Source of the DNA: a virus
Direction: 5' to 3' (one strand)
DNA: 64,000 nt
IMG/VR virus record: IMGVR_UViG_3300025012_000031
Location: 91,099-155,098 of that record
Part shown: piece by piece, positions 22,218 to 30,279 of the stretch
How the letters are laid out: every line of letters starts with the position of its first letter
How positions within the stretch are numbered: position 1 is the first letter of the stretch
Notes under the pieces: model-generated
What the model saw: only the letters and a program-made list of their open reading frames with translations
What the model was told of the DNA's origin: nothing
Database searches by the model: none
Program-made: the position numbers and the translations under genes

Positions 22218-22228
22218 ATTTGTCTCTC

Positions 22229-22930
22229 CTAACCCCGACCGTTGATGATGTGTTTGAATGAATTTTTCGCCTTGATGTAATCAATTAATTCATCTTCATT
22301 TGTGATAGGTGTCTTTGACTCCATGTAACACACCTCTAACAATTTGGAATGATGCGCATCAGAACTACATAACTGAACTTTTCTTTTCATTCCCCAAGGA
22401 ATCATCCGCCATCTCCAAAACGGAATGTGGCTTGGATGGAAATGATCAGTGCCACCGTTGACGCGTTCGAAGCCATCAATGATATCAGCAGCCCCTCTTT
22501 TAACCCATCGCTTTGGTTGATTTGGGTGCGCCATGATAACGGCACATTTGTATTTGTTGCGAATCATTCTGATATCGTCGACAGTCATTAACCCTGTAAT
22601 TAAATCAAAGCCCGTTATTAAACGTGCATCTCGTAAATGAAGAATCTCTTTGATTGCCTCCTCTCCGAAGATAAGACATTCTTCCATGCGACCGACGCTA
22701 ATCTCGATGCCGCAGATGATAGGAATACCAACTACCCGCGACGCCGAGGCCACAACATCAATTTGGTCAATATACTTGTTAAGATTCAGACTACATGTAT
22801 CTTTTGAATACACATGATCCGTCAAAACACATGCAGTGAATCCGAGGCGTTTACATTCCATGGCCATCTCTGTGACAGTGTTTTTACCGTCGGAGTAAAC
22901 ACTATGGGCGTGCATATTAATGTAATTCAT
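22229..22930 (-). CDS. PHP-domain metal-dependent phosphoesterase
   Basis: 233 residues. N-terminal HAHSVYSDG (H-x-H-x4-S-D-G), then VLTDHVYS, CGIEIS, IMAHPNQPK and C-terminal CSSDAHH: all the metal-ligand blocks of a PHP phosphoesterase (histidinol-phosphatase or trpH-like). Substrate unknown, though nucleotides or oligonucleotides are plausible. Start chosen at the ATG overlapping the stop of the CYTH gene. Confidence 0.88.
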   Translation of the reverse strand: MNYINMHAHSVYSDGKNTVTEMAMECKRLGFTACVLTDHVYSKDTCSLNLNKYIDQIDVVASASRVVGIPIICGIEISVGRMEECLIFGEEAIKEILHLRDARLITGFDLITGLMTVDDIRMIRNKYKCAVIMAHPNQPKRWVKRGAADIIDGFERVNGGTDHFHPSHIPFWRWRMIPWGMKRKVQLCSSDAHHSKLLEVCYMESKTPITNEDELIDYIKAKNSFKHIINGRG

Positions 22931-22932
22931 AT

Positions 22933-23601
22933 TCACCACCGCTCAAACGGCAAGACCGCCATCGCCGAATTCGTATACTTCATATCATGAGTGATCTCAT
23001 CACCGATCCATAGCGCATGACAAAACGGCGACGGCCTTTCTTTACCAAACTCCATCTCGGCCACAATGAGGCCTCTATTCTCGTCTAGAAACTCGTCGAC
23101 CTCGTAATAGAGGTTATTCGTATACGGAATAATATTGCGGACCTTACGGACCCTTCCAGCATCCAGAACCGCCACAATATCATATGCCAGGTCAAGATCG
23201 GCGGGAAAATTAAATTCGTCTCTCTCGTAACCACAACCACCTTTGAAAGTTAGTTCTGCTTTCTTTCCTTCGGTGATGCGAATCCTGATCGCCGTTTCGT
23301 TGGTATCAATCGCCCACACCCTAATGTTAGCCCCGGTCTCACTTATTCTCTTGGGTCGGAGAACACTTATCATCTCCATTGCATCACTGGGTTTAACGAC
23401 AAAGCTGAAACTAATCTCGGCACCATCACGTTCGTCGGCGAACGTGATCTCGGCAGCGCCTATTATAAGATTGCCGATCATACCTACTGTTATCTTTGTG
23501 TTTTCGTTGAAGTACCATTGCTCGATGATCTTTGCTTCTTTGATATGATTTCGCCACTCCGGGGAGCAGACGAGAAATTTCTGTTCACGTTCTTTTGCCA
23601 T
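22933..23601 (-). CDS. CYTH-domain (triphosphate tunnel) protein
   Basis: 222 residues. The N-terminal E-x-E-x-K motif (EREQKF) begins the fold. Later strands carry IRIRITEGKKAELTFKG and LYYEVDEFLDENRGLIVAEMEF, the basic and acidic rows lining the tunnel. CYTH proteins hydrolyse inorganic or thiamine triphosphate, or act as RNA 5'-triphosphatases or adenylyl cyclases. The substrate cannot be decided here. It follows pncB in the same operon, so a link to nucleotide or RNA-end metabolism is possible. Confidence 0.85.
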   Translation of the reverse strand: MAKEREQKFLVCSPEWRNHIKEAKIIEQWYFNENTKITVGMIGNLIIGAAEITFADERDGAEISFSFVVKPSDAMEMISVLRPKRISETGANIRVWAIDTNETAIRIRITEGKKAELTFKGGCGYERDEFNFPADLDLAYDIVAVLDAGRVRKVRNIIPYTNNLYYEVDEFLDENRGLIVAEMEFGKERPSPFCHALWIGDEITHDMKYTNSAMAVLPFERW

Positions 23602-23623
23602 TCATTTTTTCTCCAAAAGGTTA

Positions 23624-24814
23624 TTATGCAGATAGTGCCAATTGAAAAGTGTCTCTCAGCATCACCATGTAATTACGATCCTCGCACATGCTTTTCCCGG
23701 GGGAGTCAGAAAGTTTGGCCACGGGTTTTCCATCGCAGTTGACCATCTTCATTACGATAGATAGAGCTTTGCTTGAATCGAAGTCATTGGTCAGATTGGT
23801 GCCGATTCCGAAGACGATGGTTGGAAAGGCCAGACCGAGATGTTGATTATATTCGCCACAGCTAAACATAATCGACGATGCCGTCTCAACATCAAGTCCA
23901 TCACTGAAAATGAATGTCTTTGTGGAGGGATCAACACCAAGTTCAGCAAGACGATTAATCAGTGTCATATACCAAATCATGGTGTTTCCAGAATCATGGC
24001 GGAAGCCGCGGTATCGCTTGGCGTTTTCAACAGAGAGATCGCGACAAAATGCATCAATACCAACGATGTCTGTTAGAGCAACGGCGAGCTTATCGCCATA
24101 CTCATCGTACCAAACATTGAGGGCATTCTTCTGAAAGTCGATGAGTTTGGGAGAAAGAGCCTGATATGCCTGGAACCACTCGTGGGCTTGGGTACCTTTA
24201 CAGGGAATGCCGAGTTTCCAGGCGAGGTAGACGTTAGAGGTGCCACCAAAATTTTTCAGATTGTCTTTGAGATACGAAACGACCTCGTACTGCCAACGAC
24301 GTGAGCGGCGACGGCGGGTTCCCATCTCAATGATCGGCATACCAACCTCATTAGCATCGTTGATCTTTTCACGGAGGTTAAACATTGCACTGGTGTAATC
24401 GGGGTGGGGGTCCTCATTGCGGAAGTAAACCTCGTTAACGATGGCAAGAACCGGGACCTCAAAGAGGATCGTATTGACCCAATGACCTCGGATGCGGATA
24501 ACGATGTCATTCCAATCCCAGGAGATGAAAACCGTCTTCGGATCAAGCTGGAAGTCTTTGAGATAGTCAAGAAAGTCTTCAGCGAAGATATCCAAAGATC
24601 GAAGGTACTCAATTTCTTCGGACTTGAATTTCAATGCACAATACCATCTGATCTGATTCTCGATCAGCTCGATATATTTCGTCAGATTTACTCCTTCCGA
24701 CCGGCACTTAAATGCATAATCAACAATCGGATTTTCTGTCTGATGAAATGCTGCTTGCATCTGTGTGAGTTTGTATAAGTCATTATCTAACAACGAAGGT
24801 TCTAACATAAACAT
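23624..24814 (-). CDS. pncB: nicotinate phosphoribosyltransferase
   Basis: 396 residues, close to full length. Landmarks: DNDLYKLTQMQAAFHQ near the start, EMGTRRRRS, GTSNVYLAWKLGIPCKGTQAHEW, RGFRHDSGNTMIW, FSDGLDVETA and GIGTNLTND. It makes nicotinate mononucleotide from nicotinate and PRPP. Its first codons and ribosome site (GGAG) lie within the 3' end of a GIY-YIG HEG. An older start of the same gene survives upstream at 25487-25540. Confidence 0.95.
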   Translation of the reverse strand: MFMLEPSLLDNDLYKLTQMQAAFHQTENPIVDYAFKCRSEGVNLTKYIELIENQIRWYCALKFKSEEIEYLRSLDIFAEDFLDYLKDFQLDPKTVFISWDWNDIVIRIRGHWVNTILFEVPVLAIVNEVYFRNEDPHPDYTSAMFNLREKINDANEVGMPIIEMGTRRRRSRRWQYEVVSYLKDNLKNFGGTSNVYLAWKLGIPCKGTQAHEWFQAYQALSPKLIDFQKNALNVWYDEYGDKLAVALTDIVGIDAFCRDLSVENAKRYRGFRHDSGNTMIWYMTLINRLAELGVDPSTKTFIFSDGLDVETASSIMFSCGEYNQHLGLAFPTIVFGIGTNLTNDFDSSKALSIVMKMVNCDGKPVAKLSDSPGKSMCEDRNYMVMLRDTFQLALSA

Positions 24815-25443
24815 TTAATGATTCTCCATCCCTTATGTTTCTTATTGTTTGTTAACGTGCGTTGCATATGGGCACGATGAAGGTTATGTTCTCTACAAAA
24901 TGCATTCATTCCAGATGTTGTATTATACAAATTTCCGTCTTGATCTTCAACTAAATAATTCTTTATATTAATTTTTCCGGTTGATGTTGCACTACATTTT
25001 TTTCTTGTTTCATCTGTTGTTATTCTTGCCTTTCTAGCTATCGAAAGATTTGATTTATGTTCCTCTGAAAAGAGGACACCCATCTTCCCTTTACTTATAT
25101 TTTCGCGATGTTCTTTAGAAAACTTTCGACCGATTCTTTTCTCGGCCATCTTTCTTTGCATCTCTTCAGTGAATCCCGAAAAGCCGTCGCCGCCAATAGA
25201 TAAATTATATCCAACGTCTGCATTCCGAGAATTTAATTTCTCTATCCAAAATATCTCTCTTTGGTTTAATTCTTCAAAAGAAAAACATTCTTCGAGAATT
25301 TCTTTAGAAAAACTTTCTTTACCGTATTTCTTTATTGCATGTGATAACACAATACCAGAACCAAGATAATCTTTTCTCTTTGATGATTGTTTCCCAACAT
25401 AAATTTTCCCATTGATATTATTCGTCGTCTTATAAATGAACAT
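24802..25443 (-). CDS. GIY-YIG homing endonuclease with NUMOD3 motifs
   Basis: 213 residues. The N-terminal GIY-YIG-type domain has the IYKTTNNINGKIYVGKQ start, then LGSGIVLSHAIKKYG and the catalytic-Glu region REIFWIEKLNSR. Middle NUMOD3 units (FSKEHRENISKGKMGVLF, SEEHKSNLSIARKAR) and a C-terminal DNA-binding part (AFCREHNLHRAHM) follow. It sits inside the 5' end of pncB. The hairpin and late box at 25440-25476 control it. Confidence 0.92.
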   Translation of the reverse strand: MFIYKTTNNINGKIYVGKQSSKRKDYLGSGIVLSHAIKKYGKESFSKEILEECFSFEELNQREIFWIEKLNSRNADVGYNLSIGGDGFSGFTEEMQRKMAEKRIGRKFSKEHRENISKGKMGVLFSEEHKSNLSIARKARITTDETRKKCSATSTGKINIKNYLVEDQDGNLYNTTSGMNAFCREHNLHRAHMQRTLTNNKKHKGWRIIKCLC

Positions 25444-25476
25444 ACAAACCGCCTTTCTGGTTTGTATGTATTTATA
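25440..25476 (-). promoter_or_regulatory. late promoter overlapping a start-codon hairpin (HEG 24802)
   Basis: Arms 25459-25469 and 25440-25450 pair perfectly over eleven bases. The right arm contains the ATG, and the AAAGGC ribosome site is in the loop. The late box TATAAATA (25469-25476, minus) would start RNA at about 25463, inside the left arm, removing half of the hairpin. Confidence 0.75.
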
Positions 25477-25486
25477 AAAGTCTTTA

Positions 25487-25540
25487 TCAAATTAAGAGTT
25501 TATATAAGTCATTGTCGAGAAGACTGTGTTCAAGTATCAT
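25487..25540 (-). pseudogene. remnant of the original pncB 5' end
   Basis: ATG 25538-25540 with GGAG in place encodes MILEHSLLDNDLYKLLI then stop. Residues SLLDNDLYKL are identical to the functional pncB start (MFMLEPSLLDNDLYKLTQ). The DNA differs at many synonymous positions, except for a conserved core around AATGACTTATA.AAACTC. It directly follows promoter 25582 and precedes the HEG. Confidence 0.85.
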
Positions 25541-25562
25541 TTCTTTCTCCATTTCAAAAGAT

Positions 25563-25602
25563 TATGGGCCTTCCTAAAAACAATATATCAGGAAGGCCCA
25601 TA
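25563..25602 (-). terminator. terminator interleaved with the pncB promoter
   Basis: Thirteen-pair stem (TATGGGCCTTCCT/AGGAAGGCCCATA) with a loop containing TTTTT on the minus strand. It ends the pncA operon after the 149-residue gene. The loop also holds the -10 of promoter 25582. Confidence 0.75.
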
Positions 25603-25610
25603 GATGTAAA
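25582..25610 (-). promoter_or_regulatory. promoter for the HEG/pncB operon
   Basis: Minus strand TTTACA, 17 bases, TATATT. The spacer is the left arm of the terminator hairpin and the -10 lies in its loop. Confidence 0.65.
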
Positions 25611-25613
25611 TGG

Positions 25614-26063
25614 TTAAATTGCGTCGGGGAAAAGTTTATCCCATTCATCGGCGAGCTTGTGCATGGCCTTTTCATCGTTGTCCCAGAAACCGATTTTCTT
25701 CGCCGCGGCATAAAGTCTGTTGCCTTCGGTGAACATTGGTTCTGGTGCAATGACAACTTTACACGGGTCAGAACAACAAGAGCTTCCTTCAAAGAGAAGT
25801 TCGCAATCCGGGAAGTGTACTTTCAATATCTCAATTGCCCGCTGTCTGACATCATCTTCAGTGTCAAACCGCTCTGTCAAATCGCCGACTTTATACGAAT
25901 CCCAGTTGTCTTTTTTGTTGAGGGTGTCAACTTCTTCCCGTGACATCGGTTTTGAAACTTCAACTTTAGAGTGCGGGGAATTGCATGTCAGCGATCCGTA
26001 AAAATGTTCGGCACCTATTGATACACCGGCCCAGGAAGTGATTCTTAGATACACGGCTTTCAT
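25614..26063 (-). CDS. hypothetical protein, 149 aa
   Basis: Contains LLFEGSSCCSDPCKVVIAPEP (Cys cluster) and a helical C-terminus. No family recognised. Second gene after pncA; a co-transcribed partner in NAD metabolism cannot be excluded. Confidence 0.7.
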   Translation of the reverse strand: MKAVYLRITSWAGVSIGAEHFYGSLTCNSPHSKVEVSKPMSREEVDTLNKKDNWDSYKVGDLTERFDTEDDVRQRAIEILKVHFPDCELLFEGSSCCSDPCKVVIAPEPMFTEGNRLYAAAKKIGFWDNDEKAMHKLADEWDKLFPDAI

Positions 26064-26065
26064 GA

Positions 26066-26614
26066 TTAAACCTTTGGCCTTTCCTTGACCTCGAGAAGAT
26101 CATATTTATAGTCGTTACCACCACGACGATCAAACTTGATGTCGACGAAGCGGAAACCCTCAAGAGTGTTGAACATGCTGATGTCTTTCGGAGCAACCTT
26201 CAATTTATCAGGCAAATGATTCTGCACTTCATCACAGAGAGCAAAGTAAGTGGATGATATCTTCCGCAGACCGTCAGATCGCCAACAGGAGTCATGGTTA
26301 GATGTGTTCTCCCATTCCTCCATCGGCAAGATGTTCCCAAAGAATAGTTTACCTATTGTGTGGCCACACCACACATGGACATTGCCATGGAAGATGAAGT
26401 TCAGATTGGCATATGCCGACTTTGCATCGTAGCCGCTAAGGGTGTTCCCGTCCTCAAGATACCCCCAATAGTTGGCGCGGAGTTCAACAGAGACAAGCAG
26501 CGCGGTTTGGTATTCGCCGTCTCGTCTTGATTTGAAGTTATGATCAATCTCTTTACGAAAAAAATCGACAATCGTTGCAACGGTGTGTTCGGCATCAAGC
26601 CCACATACGCCCAT
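26066..26614 (-). CDS. hypothetical protein, 182 aa
   Basis: Globular protein with ELRANYWGYLEDGNTLSG, VHVWCGHTIGKLFFGN and a basic end (KFDRRGGNDYKYDLLEVKER). Three bases separate it from pncA. Not recognised. Confidence 0.7.
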   Translation of the reverse strand: MGVCGLDAEHTVATIVDFFRKEIDHNFKSRRDGEYQTALLVSVELRANYWGYLEDGNTLSGYDAKSAYANLNFIFHGNVHVWCGHTIGKLFFGNILPMEEWENTSNHDSCWRSDGLRKISSTYFALCDEVQNHLPDKLKVAPKDISMFNTLEGFRFVDIKFDRRGGNDYKYDLLEVKERPKV

Positions 26615-26617
26615 GAT

Positions 26618-27265
26618 TTAGTTCCTCAGTTCGTCGGATGATGCAATGATCAGAACACCAGCCACCCGCATTTCTTCTAATGCTGTTGCGGCGGTCTCCT
26701 CGGAAACTGCCCGGCAGGCTGCGAGATTTACGATGACCCGGAAACCCGCGGCGACCAATTGGATAGCCGTTGTCTTGACGCAGTAGTCAAGGGCGAGGCC
26801 TCCAACGACGACGGTATCAACGGCGGAATCTTGTAGATATTCGATGACACCGGTTGAGATGTCTTCTCGGAGATCATGGAAGCAGGCGCCGTATGGGTGC
26901 ATGTCTCGTTCAATGCCCTTATAGACAAAGAAATCATACATCGAAACTTTAGGGAGACCGTCAATCAGTTCGAATCCCTCAGTGCCGACGATGCAGTGTG
27001 CATTCCAGGCAAGATCGATGTCAGGACCAAAGAAACCACGAAGATCAGAAAACTGGGGGAGTCCGGCATTGGCAATCCAGAATGCATTGGGTGGGTGCGC
27101 ATCTTTACTTCCGACCCTGTATGCAGCAAATCGCGCCTGTGCCTCGAGTTCACCGACGATGTTGTGTCCATCGGGTACCGGGAGTTCGTTGGGACAAAGA
27201 GGAGTGAAACCCTTTTGGGCATCAACATCAAAAGTTGCGGTGTTCATCAGGCTGAGTGTTATCAT
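26618..27265 (-). CDS. pncA: nicotinamidase
   Basis: 215 residues of the cysteine hydrolase family. The catalytic Asp is in FDVDAQKGF, the metal ligands lie in GSKDAHPPNAF, the Lys is in FFVYKG and the nucleophile Cys is in GGLALDYCVKTTA. It converts nicotinamide to nicotinate, feeding PncB. First of three genes in an operon with a strong GGAGGAT ribosome site, preceded by a membrane miniprotein. Confidence 0.93.
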   Translation of the reverse strand: MITLSLMNTATFDVDAQKGFTPLCPNELPVPDGHNIVGELEAQARFAAYRVGSKDAHPPNAFWIANAGLPQFSDLRGFFGPDIDLAWNAHCIVGTEGFELIDGLPKVSMYDFFVYKGIERDMHPYGACFHDLREDISTGVIEYLQDSAVDTVVVGGLALDYCVKTTAIQLVAAGFRVIVNLAACRAVSEETAATALEEMRVAGVLIIASSDELRN

Positions 27266-27266
27266 C

Positions 27267-27437
27267 TTATCCTCCGACCTTCACAAGATACCCGAGTGCA
27301 TTCAGAAAATTGAAACCGCTCCATAATGTCATTGTGAAGAAAGTAAACTTGATTGAAAAATTGGACCAACCTTTTGTTGACCAAATAATGGCCAACAACA
27401 TGAAAATAATTGTAGCAACACCCGTGTAAAATATCAT
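27267..27437 (-). CDS. membrane miniprotein, 56 aa
   Basis: ATG at 27435-27437 with GGAGG upstream. Two hydrophobic segments (residues 4-18 and about 32-50). The stop codon lies one base before the pncA start. First gene after promoter 27465. Role unknown. Confidence 0.7.
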   Translation of the reverse strand: MIFYTGVATIIFMLLAIIWSTKGWSNFSIKFTFFTMTLWSGFNFLNALGYLVKVGG

Positions 27438-27464
27438 TCTCGTTTCCTCCGTTTATTTTGTCAA

Positions 27465-27493
27465 ATTGTATTCTATATCAGTGAAGATGTCAA
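27465..27493 (-). promoter_or_regulatory. sigma-70-type promoter for the pncA operon
   Basis: Minus strand TTGACA, 17 bases, TACAAT. Confidence 0.82.
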
Positions 27494-27497
27494 CAAC

Positions 27498-27782
27498 TTA
27501 TTTCTCGTTAATAAGATAAACATTGATGGGCAAACAAGAACACCCGACATTATCAGTGTCACTCAATTTGACGGTTTCTAACCCGGCAGCGATGCAAGAT
27601 TTCTTGTTTGGCCAAGCGGTGTACACTATCTGATGCACACGTTCTTTATTGTTACCGGTATAAATCACCGTGATGAGATTATGTGGTGTGTCGCCTACTT
27701 CTACCGATGTACGAAACTGCTTCGCTTGGGCAATATTTGCAATCATGACAAACATAACTAAAAGGACGATGATATTTTTCAT
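27498..27782 (-). CDS. small secreted protein, 94 aa
   Basis: N-terminal signal peptide (MKNIIVLLVMFVMIANIAQA with a likely cut after A-x-A), then a 74-residue domain with three Cys (KKSCIAAG, VGCSCLPI) that could form disulphides. Exported to the periplasm by inference. No family recognised. Confidence 0.75.
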   Translation of the reverse strand: MKNIIVLLVMFVMIANIAQAKQFRTSVEVGDTPHNLITVIYTGNNKERVHQIVYTAWPNKKSCIAAGLETVKLSDTDNVGCSCLPINVYLINEK

Positions 27783-27806
27783 GTGGTTCCTCCGTTAAAG
27801 ATAAAT

Positions 27807-28109
27807 TTAAAAATATGATATCTTGATCGACCTTGCACTCAATATTTGTCCGTCACTTTCATGTTCCTCATAAAAGAATTCGTGGTTGCAGTTATAGCAG
27901 ATCATATCAACAATCGTTCGTCTTTCGCAGATCGGACATTTTTCCTTTTCATCCGATTCTTCCCGTGATTTACCATTAAGCAACCAATCAATGAGGAGGG
28001 CGAGGAGAACGCCCGATGCAACACCGAGGCAGATACCGAATGATAACGTGATAAAGTTGATCGATGGTGCCAGTAAAGTATCAATGGATACGTCATATAA
28101 GTTTGTCAT
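27807..28109 (-). CDS. membrane protein with C-terminal zinc ribbon, 100 aa
   Basis: Hydrophobic segment at about residues 18-42 (FGICLGVASGVLLALLID), then a charged linker and a four-Cys ribbon (CPICERR...CYNCNHEF). Role unknown. Confidence 0.75.
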   Translation of the reverse strand: MTNLYDVSIDTLLAPSINFITLSFGICLGVASGVLLALLIDWLLNGKSREESDEKEKCPICERRTIVDMICYNCNHEFFYEEHESDGQILSARSIKISYF

Positions 28110-28117
28110 CGTATCTC

Positions 28118-28405
28118 CTAAAACCCGCGCTGTTCTTTTTCAGTCGGAACATACCCGTCTTCAACTTCTTTGAAACCGGCAAAGGCAACCATGAACCGCT
28201 TGTCTTCGATGTGGATGATGTCGCCGCAAGAAACGGAACGAATCGGAAGAGGCTGAAAATCATTCTGACCGTACTTGTAAATCTCATCAAGAAGATTATC
28301 AGGTTTGTCTTTGTTCTTCTCGACGATTGCATCGGTCAGTTCAACTTCGCGAATTGCCCCATTAGAACCGAATGCCCAGAGTTGAACTTTGAATTTCTTT
28401 CCCAT
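28118..28405 (-). CDS. hypothetical protein, 95 aa
   Basis: Beta-rich protein beginning MGKKFKVQLWAFGSNG, with VSCGDIIHIEDKRFMVAF. I recall similar small phage proteins; function unknown. Confidence 0.75.
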   Translation of the reverse strand: MGKKFKVQLWAFGSNGAIREVELTDAIVEKNKDKPDNLLDEIYKYGQNDFQPLPIRSVSCGDIIHIEDKRFMVAFAGFKEVEDGYVPTEKEQRGF

Positions 28406-28416
28406 GACCCGTCCTC

Positions 28417-28872
28417 CTAGCAGTTAAGTGAATAGTTATAAAGTTTTGCTTCAAGATCGGCAAGATCATCGGAAAGCCAATCCTCATTACAAAGCAACAA
28501 ATAATATTTGCCTTTCGATGGGTCTTTCTCGATTTCGATGTAATAACCATCTTCATAAACAAGAACCGTTGCCGCTTCGGAGAAAACGTCTTCATCGGAG
28601 CCGATCAAATTGGCAAAGTCAACAACCGACATTTCCCGTTTTGTTGCGACGAATTCGTCAAATGAAAGTTTTTTCGAAGGATCGTAAACAATTTCGATCG
28701 GTGTACGAAGCGAATGCTCTTTGCTGTAATGATAAGCAAACAGATCAGCACTACTTTGAGCGGAAATGCCTTTGAACTCTGCCTCCATGACGGTTTGATC
28801 GGCGGCGGTGAGTGTCACGGTTGTTTTCTCGGCACTGATAGTTTTTATTGTCAAGATCTGTTTTTCATTCAT
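28417..28872 (-). CDS. hypothetical acidic protein, 151 aa
   Basis: Start MNEKQILTIKTISAEK chosen for AAAGGAG upstream; promoter 28900 is 20-30 bases before it. Acidic, alternating strand/helix. Not recognised. It leads an operon of four small genes. Confidence 0.75.
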   Translation of the reverse strand: MNEKQILTIKTISAEKTTVTLTAADQTVMEAEFKGISAQSSADLFAYHYSKEHSLRTPIEIVYDPSKKLSFDEFVATKREMSVVDFANLIGSDEDVFSEAATVLVYEDGYYIEIEKDPSKGKYYLLLCNEDWLSDDLADLEAKLYNYSLNC

Positions 28873-28899
28873 TGTTTTGCTCCTTTGTTGTTTGTTGGA

Positions 28900-28928
28900 T
28901 ATACAATAACAAAAGAGCACAATGATGT
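28900..28928 (-). promoter_or_regulatory. sigma-70-type promoter
   Basis: Minus strand TTGACA, 17 bases, TATTGT. Confidence 0.78.
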
Positions 28929-28965
28929 CAACAAAAATAATGATTATTTTCTTTAGATGATGTTT

Positions 28966-29256
28966 TTATTTTTCAAAGAACGTACCAGCCAACGGACGTA
29001 TGCACCCACCACCTTTTTTGTGTGTTTGGAAGTACAGTGAAACCGAAAGAACATCGAGACCTTGAAGACGGCCCCTGACTGTATTTTCAAAATTCACAAC
29101 CGAATCGAGAGTCTTCACGAACTCGATTTGCCGCTGAAGAAATATTGGATCGGTGTCAATACTGAACTTAAAGCGAATCTCTGTAGGAGTGATGGTGATC
29201 TTTGATTTATATGCCGGCCATTCACTTTTTCCTTGAAGAACAATTTCACGGTTCAT
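28966..29256 (-). CDS. hypothetical protein, 96 aa
   Basis: Start at the ATG preceded by GGGGAG, one base after the upstream gene. Beta-rich (SKITITPTEIRFKFSIDTDP). The C-terminus is GGGCIRPLAGTFFEK. Last gene of the operon from promoter 33127. Unknown. Confidence 0.7.
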   Translation of the reverse strand: MNREIVLQGKSEWPAYKSKITITPTEIRFKFSIDTDPIFLQRQIEFVKTLDSVVNFENTVRGRLQGLDVLSVSLYFQTHKKGGGCIRPLAGTFFEK

Positions 29257-29257
29257 C

Positions 29258-29704
29258 TCACTCTCCCCTGAATAATCTGATGTTTGGGCCACTGTGAATG
29301 CATTCAATCACTCTCAGCGAGCCGCATATGATCGTGCCCGGGGGTGTGTCCACAAATCTTACACCGAGGTTATCTAAGACCACCCTGATCTCGTCTATAG
29401 CGGCGTCTTCACCTTTTGATATGGCATCCCAGTACAAAGACACCACCTCGTTATCATATAGTGATCCGACGGCGAGAATAAATGGTGGTGTTGATTTGAT
29501 ATCATACGCCTCACACCTGCATAGCGCATCACCAACACCATATTTTTGTGCAGAAGCCACCGAATCAAAAACGAACAAACCGCCGACGGTTGGTAAGATT
29601 GTATCGCCGACATTATATTGTATTGTCATTTCAGCAGCACCATTAATTGATACCATGTAACCGTCATACTCCACACAGAGAGCCTTATAAACAATATTGC
29701 TCAT
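29258..29704 (-). CDS. hypothetical protein, 148 aa
   Basis: Starts MSNIVYKALCVEYDGYMVS, with a central GDALCRCEAYD region and LAVGSLYDNEVVS. It resembles, from memory, a family of small phage proteins with a K-x-L/T-x3-C start, but no function is known. Confidence 0.7.
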   Translation of the reverse strand: MSNIVYKALCVEYDGYMVSINGAAEMTIQYNVGDTILPTVGGLFVFDSVASAQKYGVGDALCRCEAYDIKSTPPFILAVGSLYDNEVVSLYWDAISKGEDAAIDEIRVVLDNLGVRFVDTPPGTIICGSLRVIECIHSGPNIRLFRGE

Positions 29705-29706
29705 CG

Positions 29707-30048
29707 TTATCTTCCTTTCAAGTATTCACTGATTGACTTACAGACGGCATTTCTTATTGATGAACACCCATAACCAAGACCATCATGAATTCTAAGTTCA
29801 TGAACATTATGTCCTGCCATTTTATAACTCAGCAGCTTATATTCAATGTTCTTCTCCGTCAGTTTATCAAGGAGTTGAAGAATGACGGTTGGATTATCAA
29901 ACTTCGGATTTTTGTAACGAATGCAACGAACAACATTCGTTACGCCACATATACACATACTATGTACACCCGTAGGTTCGTGCCATGCCACACCAAGGAA
30001 TTCGGCAAGAGCTCTCTTATCATCGTTTGTTAGAAATTCATTTACCAT
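29707..30048 (-). CDS. hypothetical protein, 113 aa
   Basis: Contains EFLGVAWHEPTG, MCICG and CIRYKNPKFDNPTVILQLLDKL. The AWHE...C...NP.F layout resembles, in my memory, small phage 'ABA sandwich' proteins, but this is not certain. Its start overlaps the next gene by eleven bases. Confidence 0.65.
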   Translation of the reverse strand: MVNEFLTNDDKRALAEFLGVAWHEPTGVHSMCICGVTNVVRCIRYKNPKFDNPTVILQLLDKLTEKNIEYKLLSYKMAGHNVHELRIHDGLGYGCSSIRNAVCKSISEYLKGR

Positions 30049-30268
30049 TTTTGTTTATCCTGTTTGAGAAAGAATCTTTGTATTGTTTACAGACACTAGT
30101 AATAGTAAAATAAAATGGAATCATTAAATCTTTCCAAAAAATACTCTTGATATCATATTGGTCAAAAATAAATCGTAAGAGAACGAATATTCTTTCGGCA
30201 ACACAAAATGCCATCAGAAAGAAGATATAAAAATTTGGGTCTGTCAACGGGTTAAAGTTTACTGTCAT
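30038..30268 (-). CDS. small membrane protein, 76 aa
   Basis: Hydrophobic segments at residues 12-32 (FYIFFLMAFCVAERIFVLL) and about 44-60, with a basic C-terminus. Function unknown. Confidence 0.6.
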   Translation of the reverse strand: MTVNFNPLTDPNFYIFFLMAFCVAERIFVLLRFIFDQYDIKSIFWKDLMIPFYFTITSVCKQYKDSFSNRINKNGK

Positions 30269-30279
30269 ATAAAGCTCCT

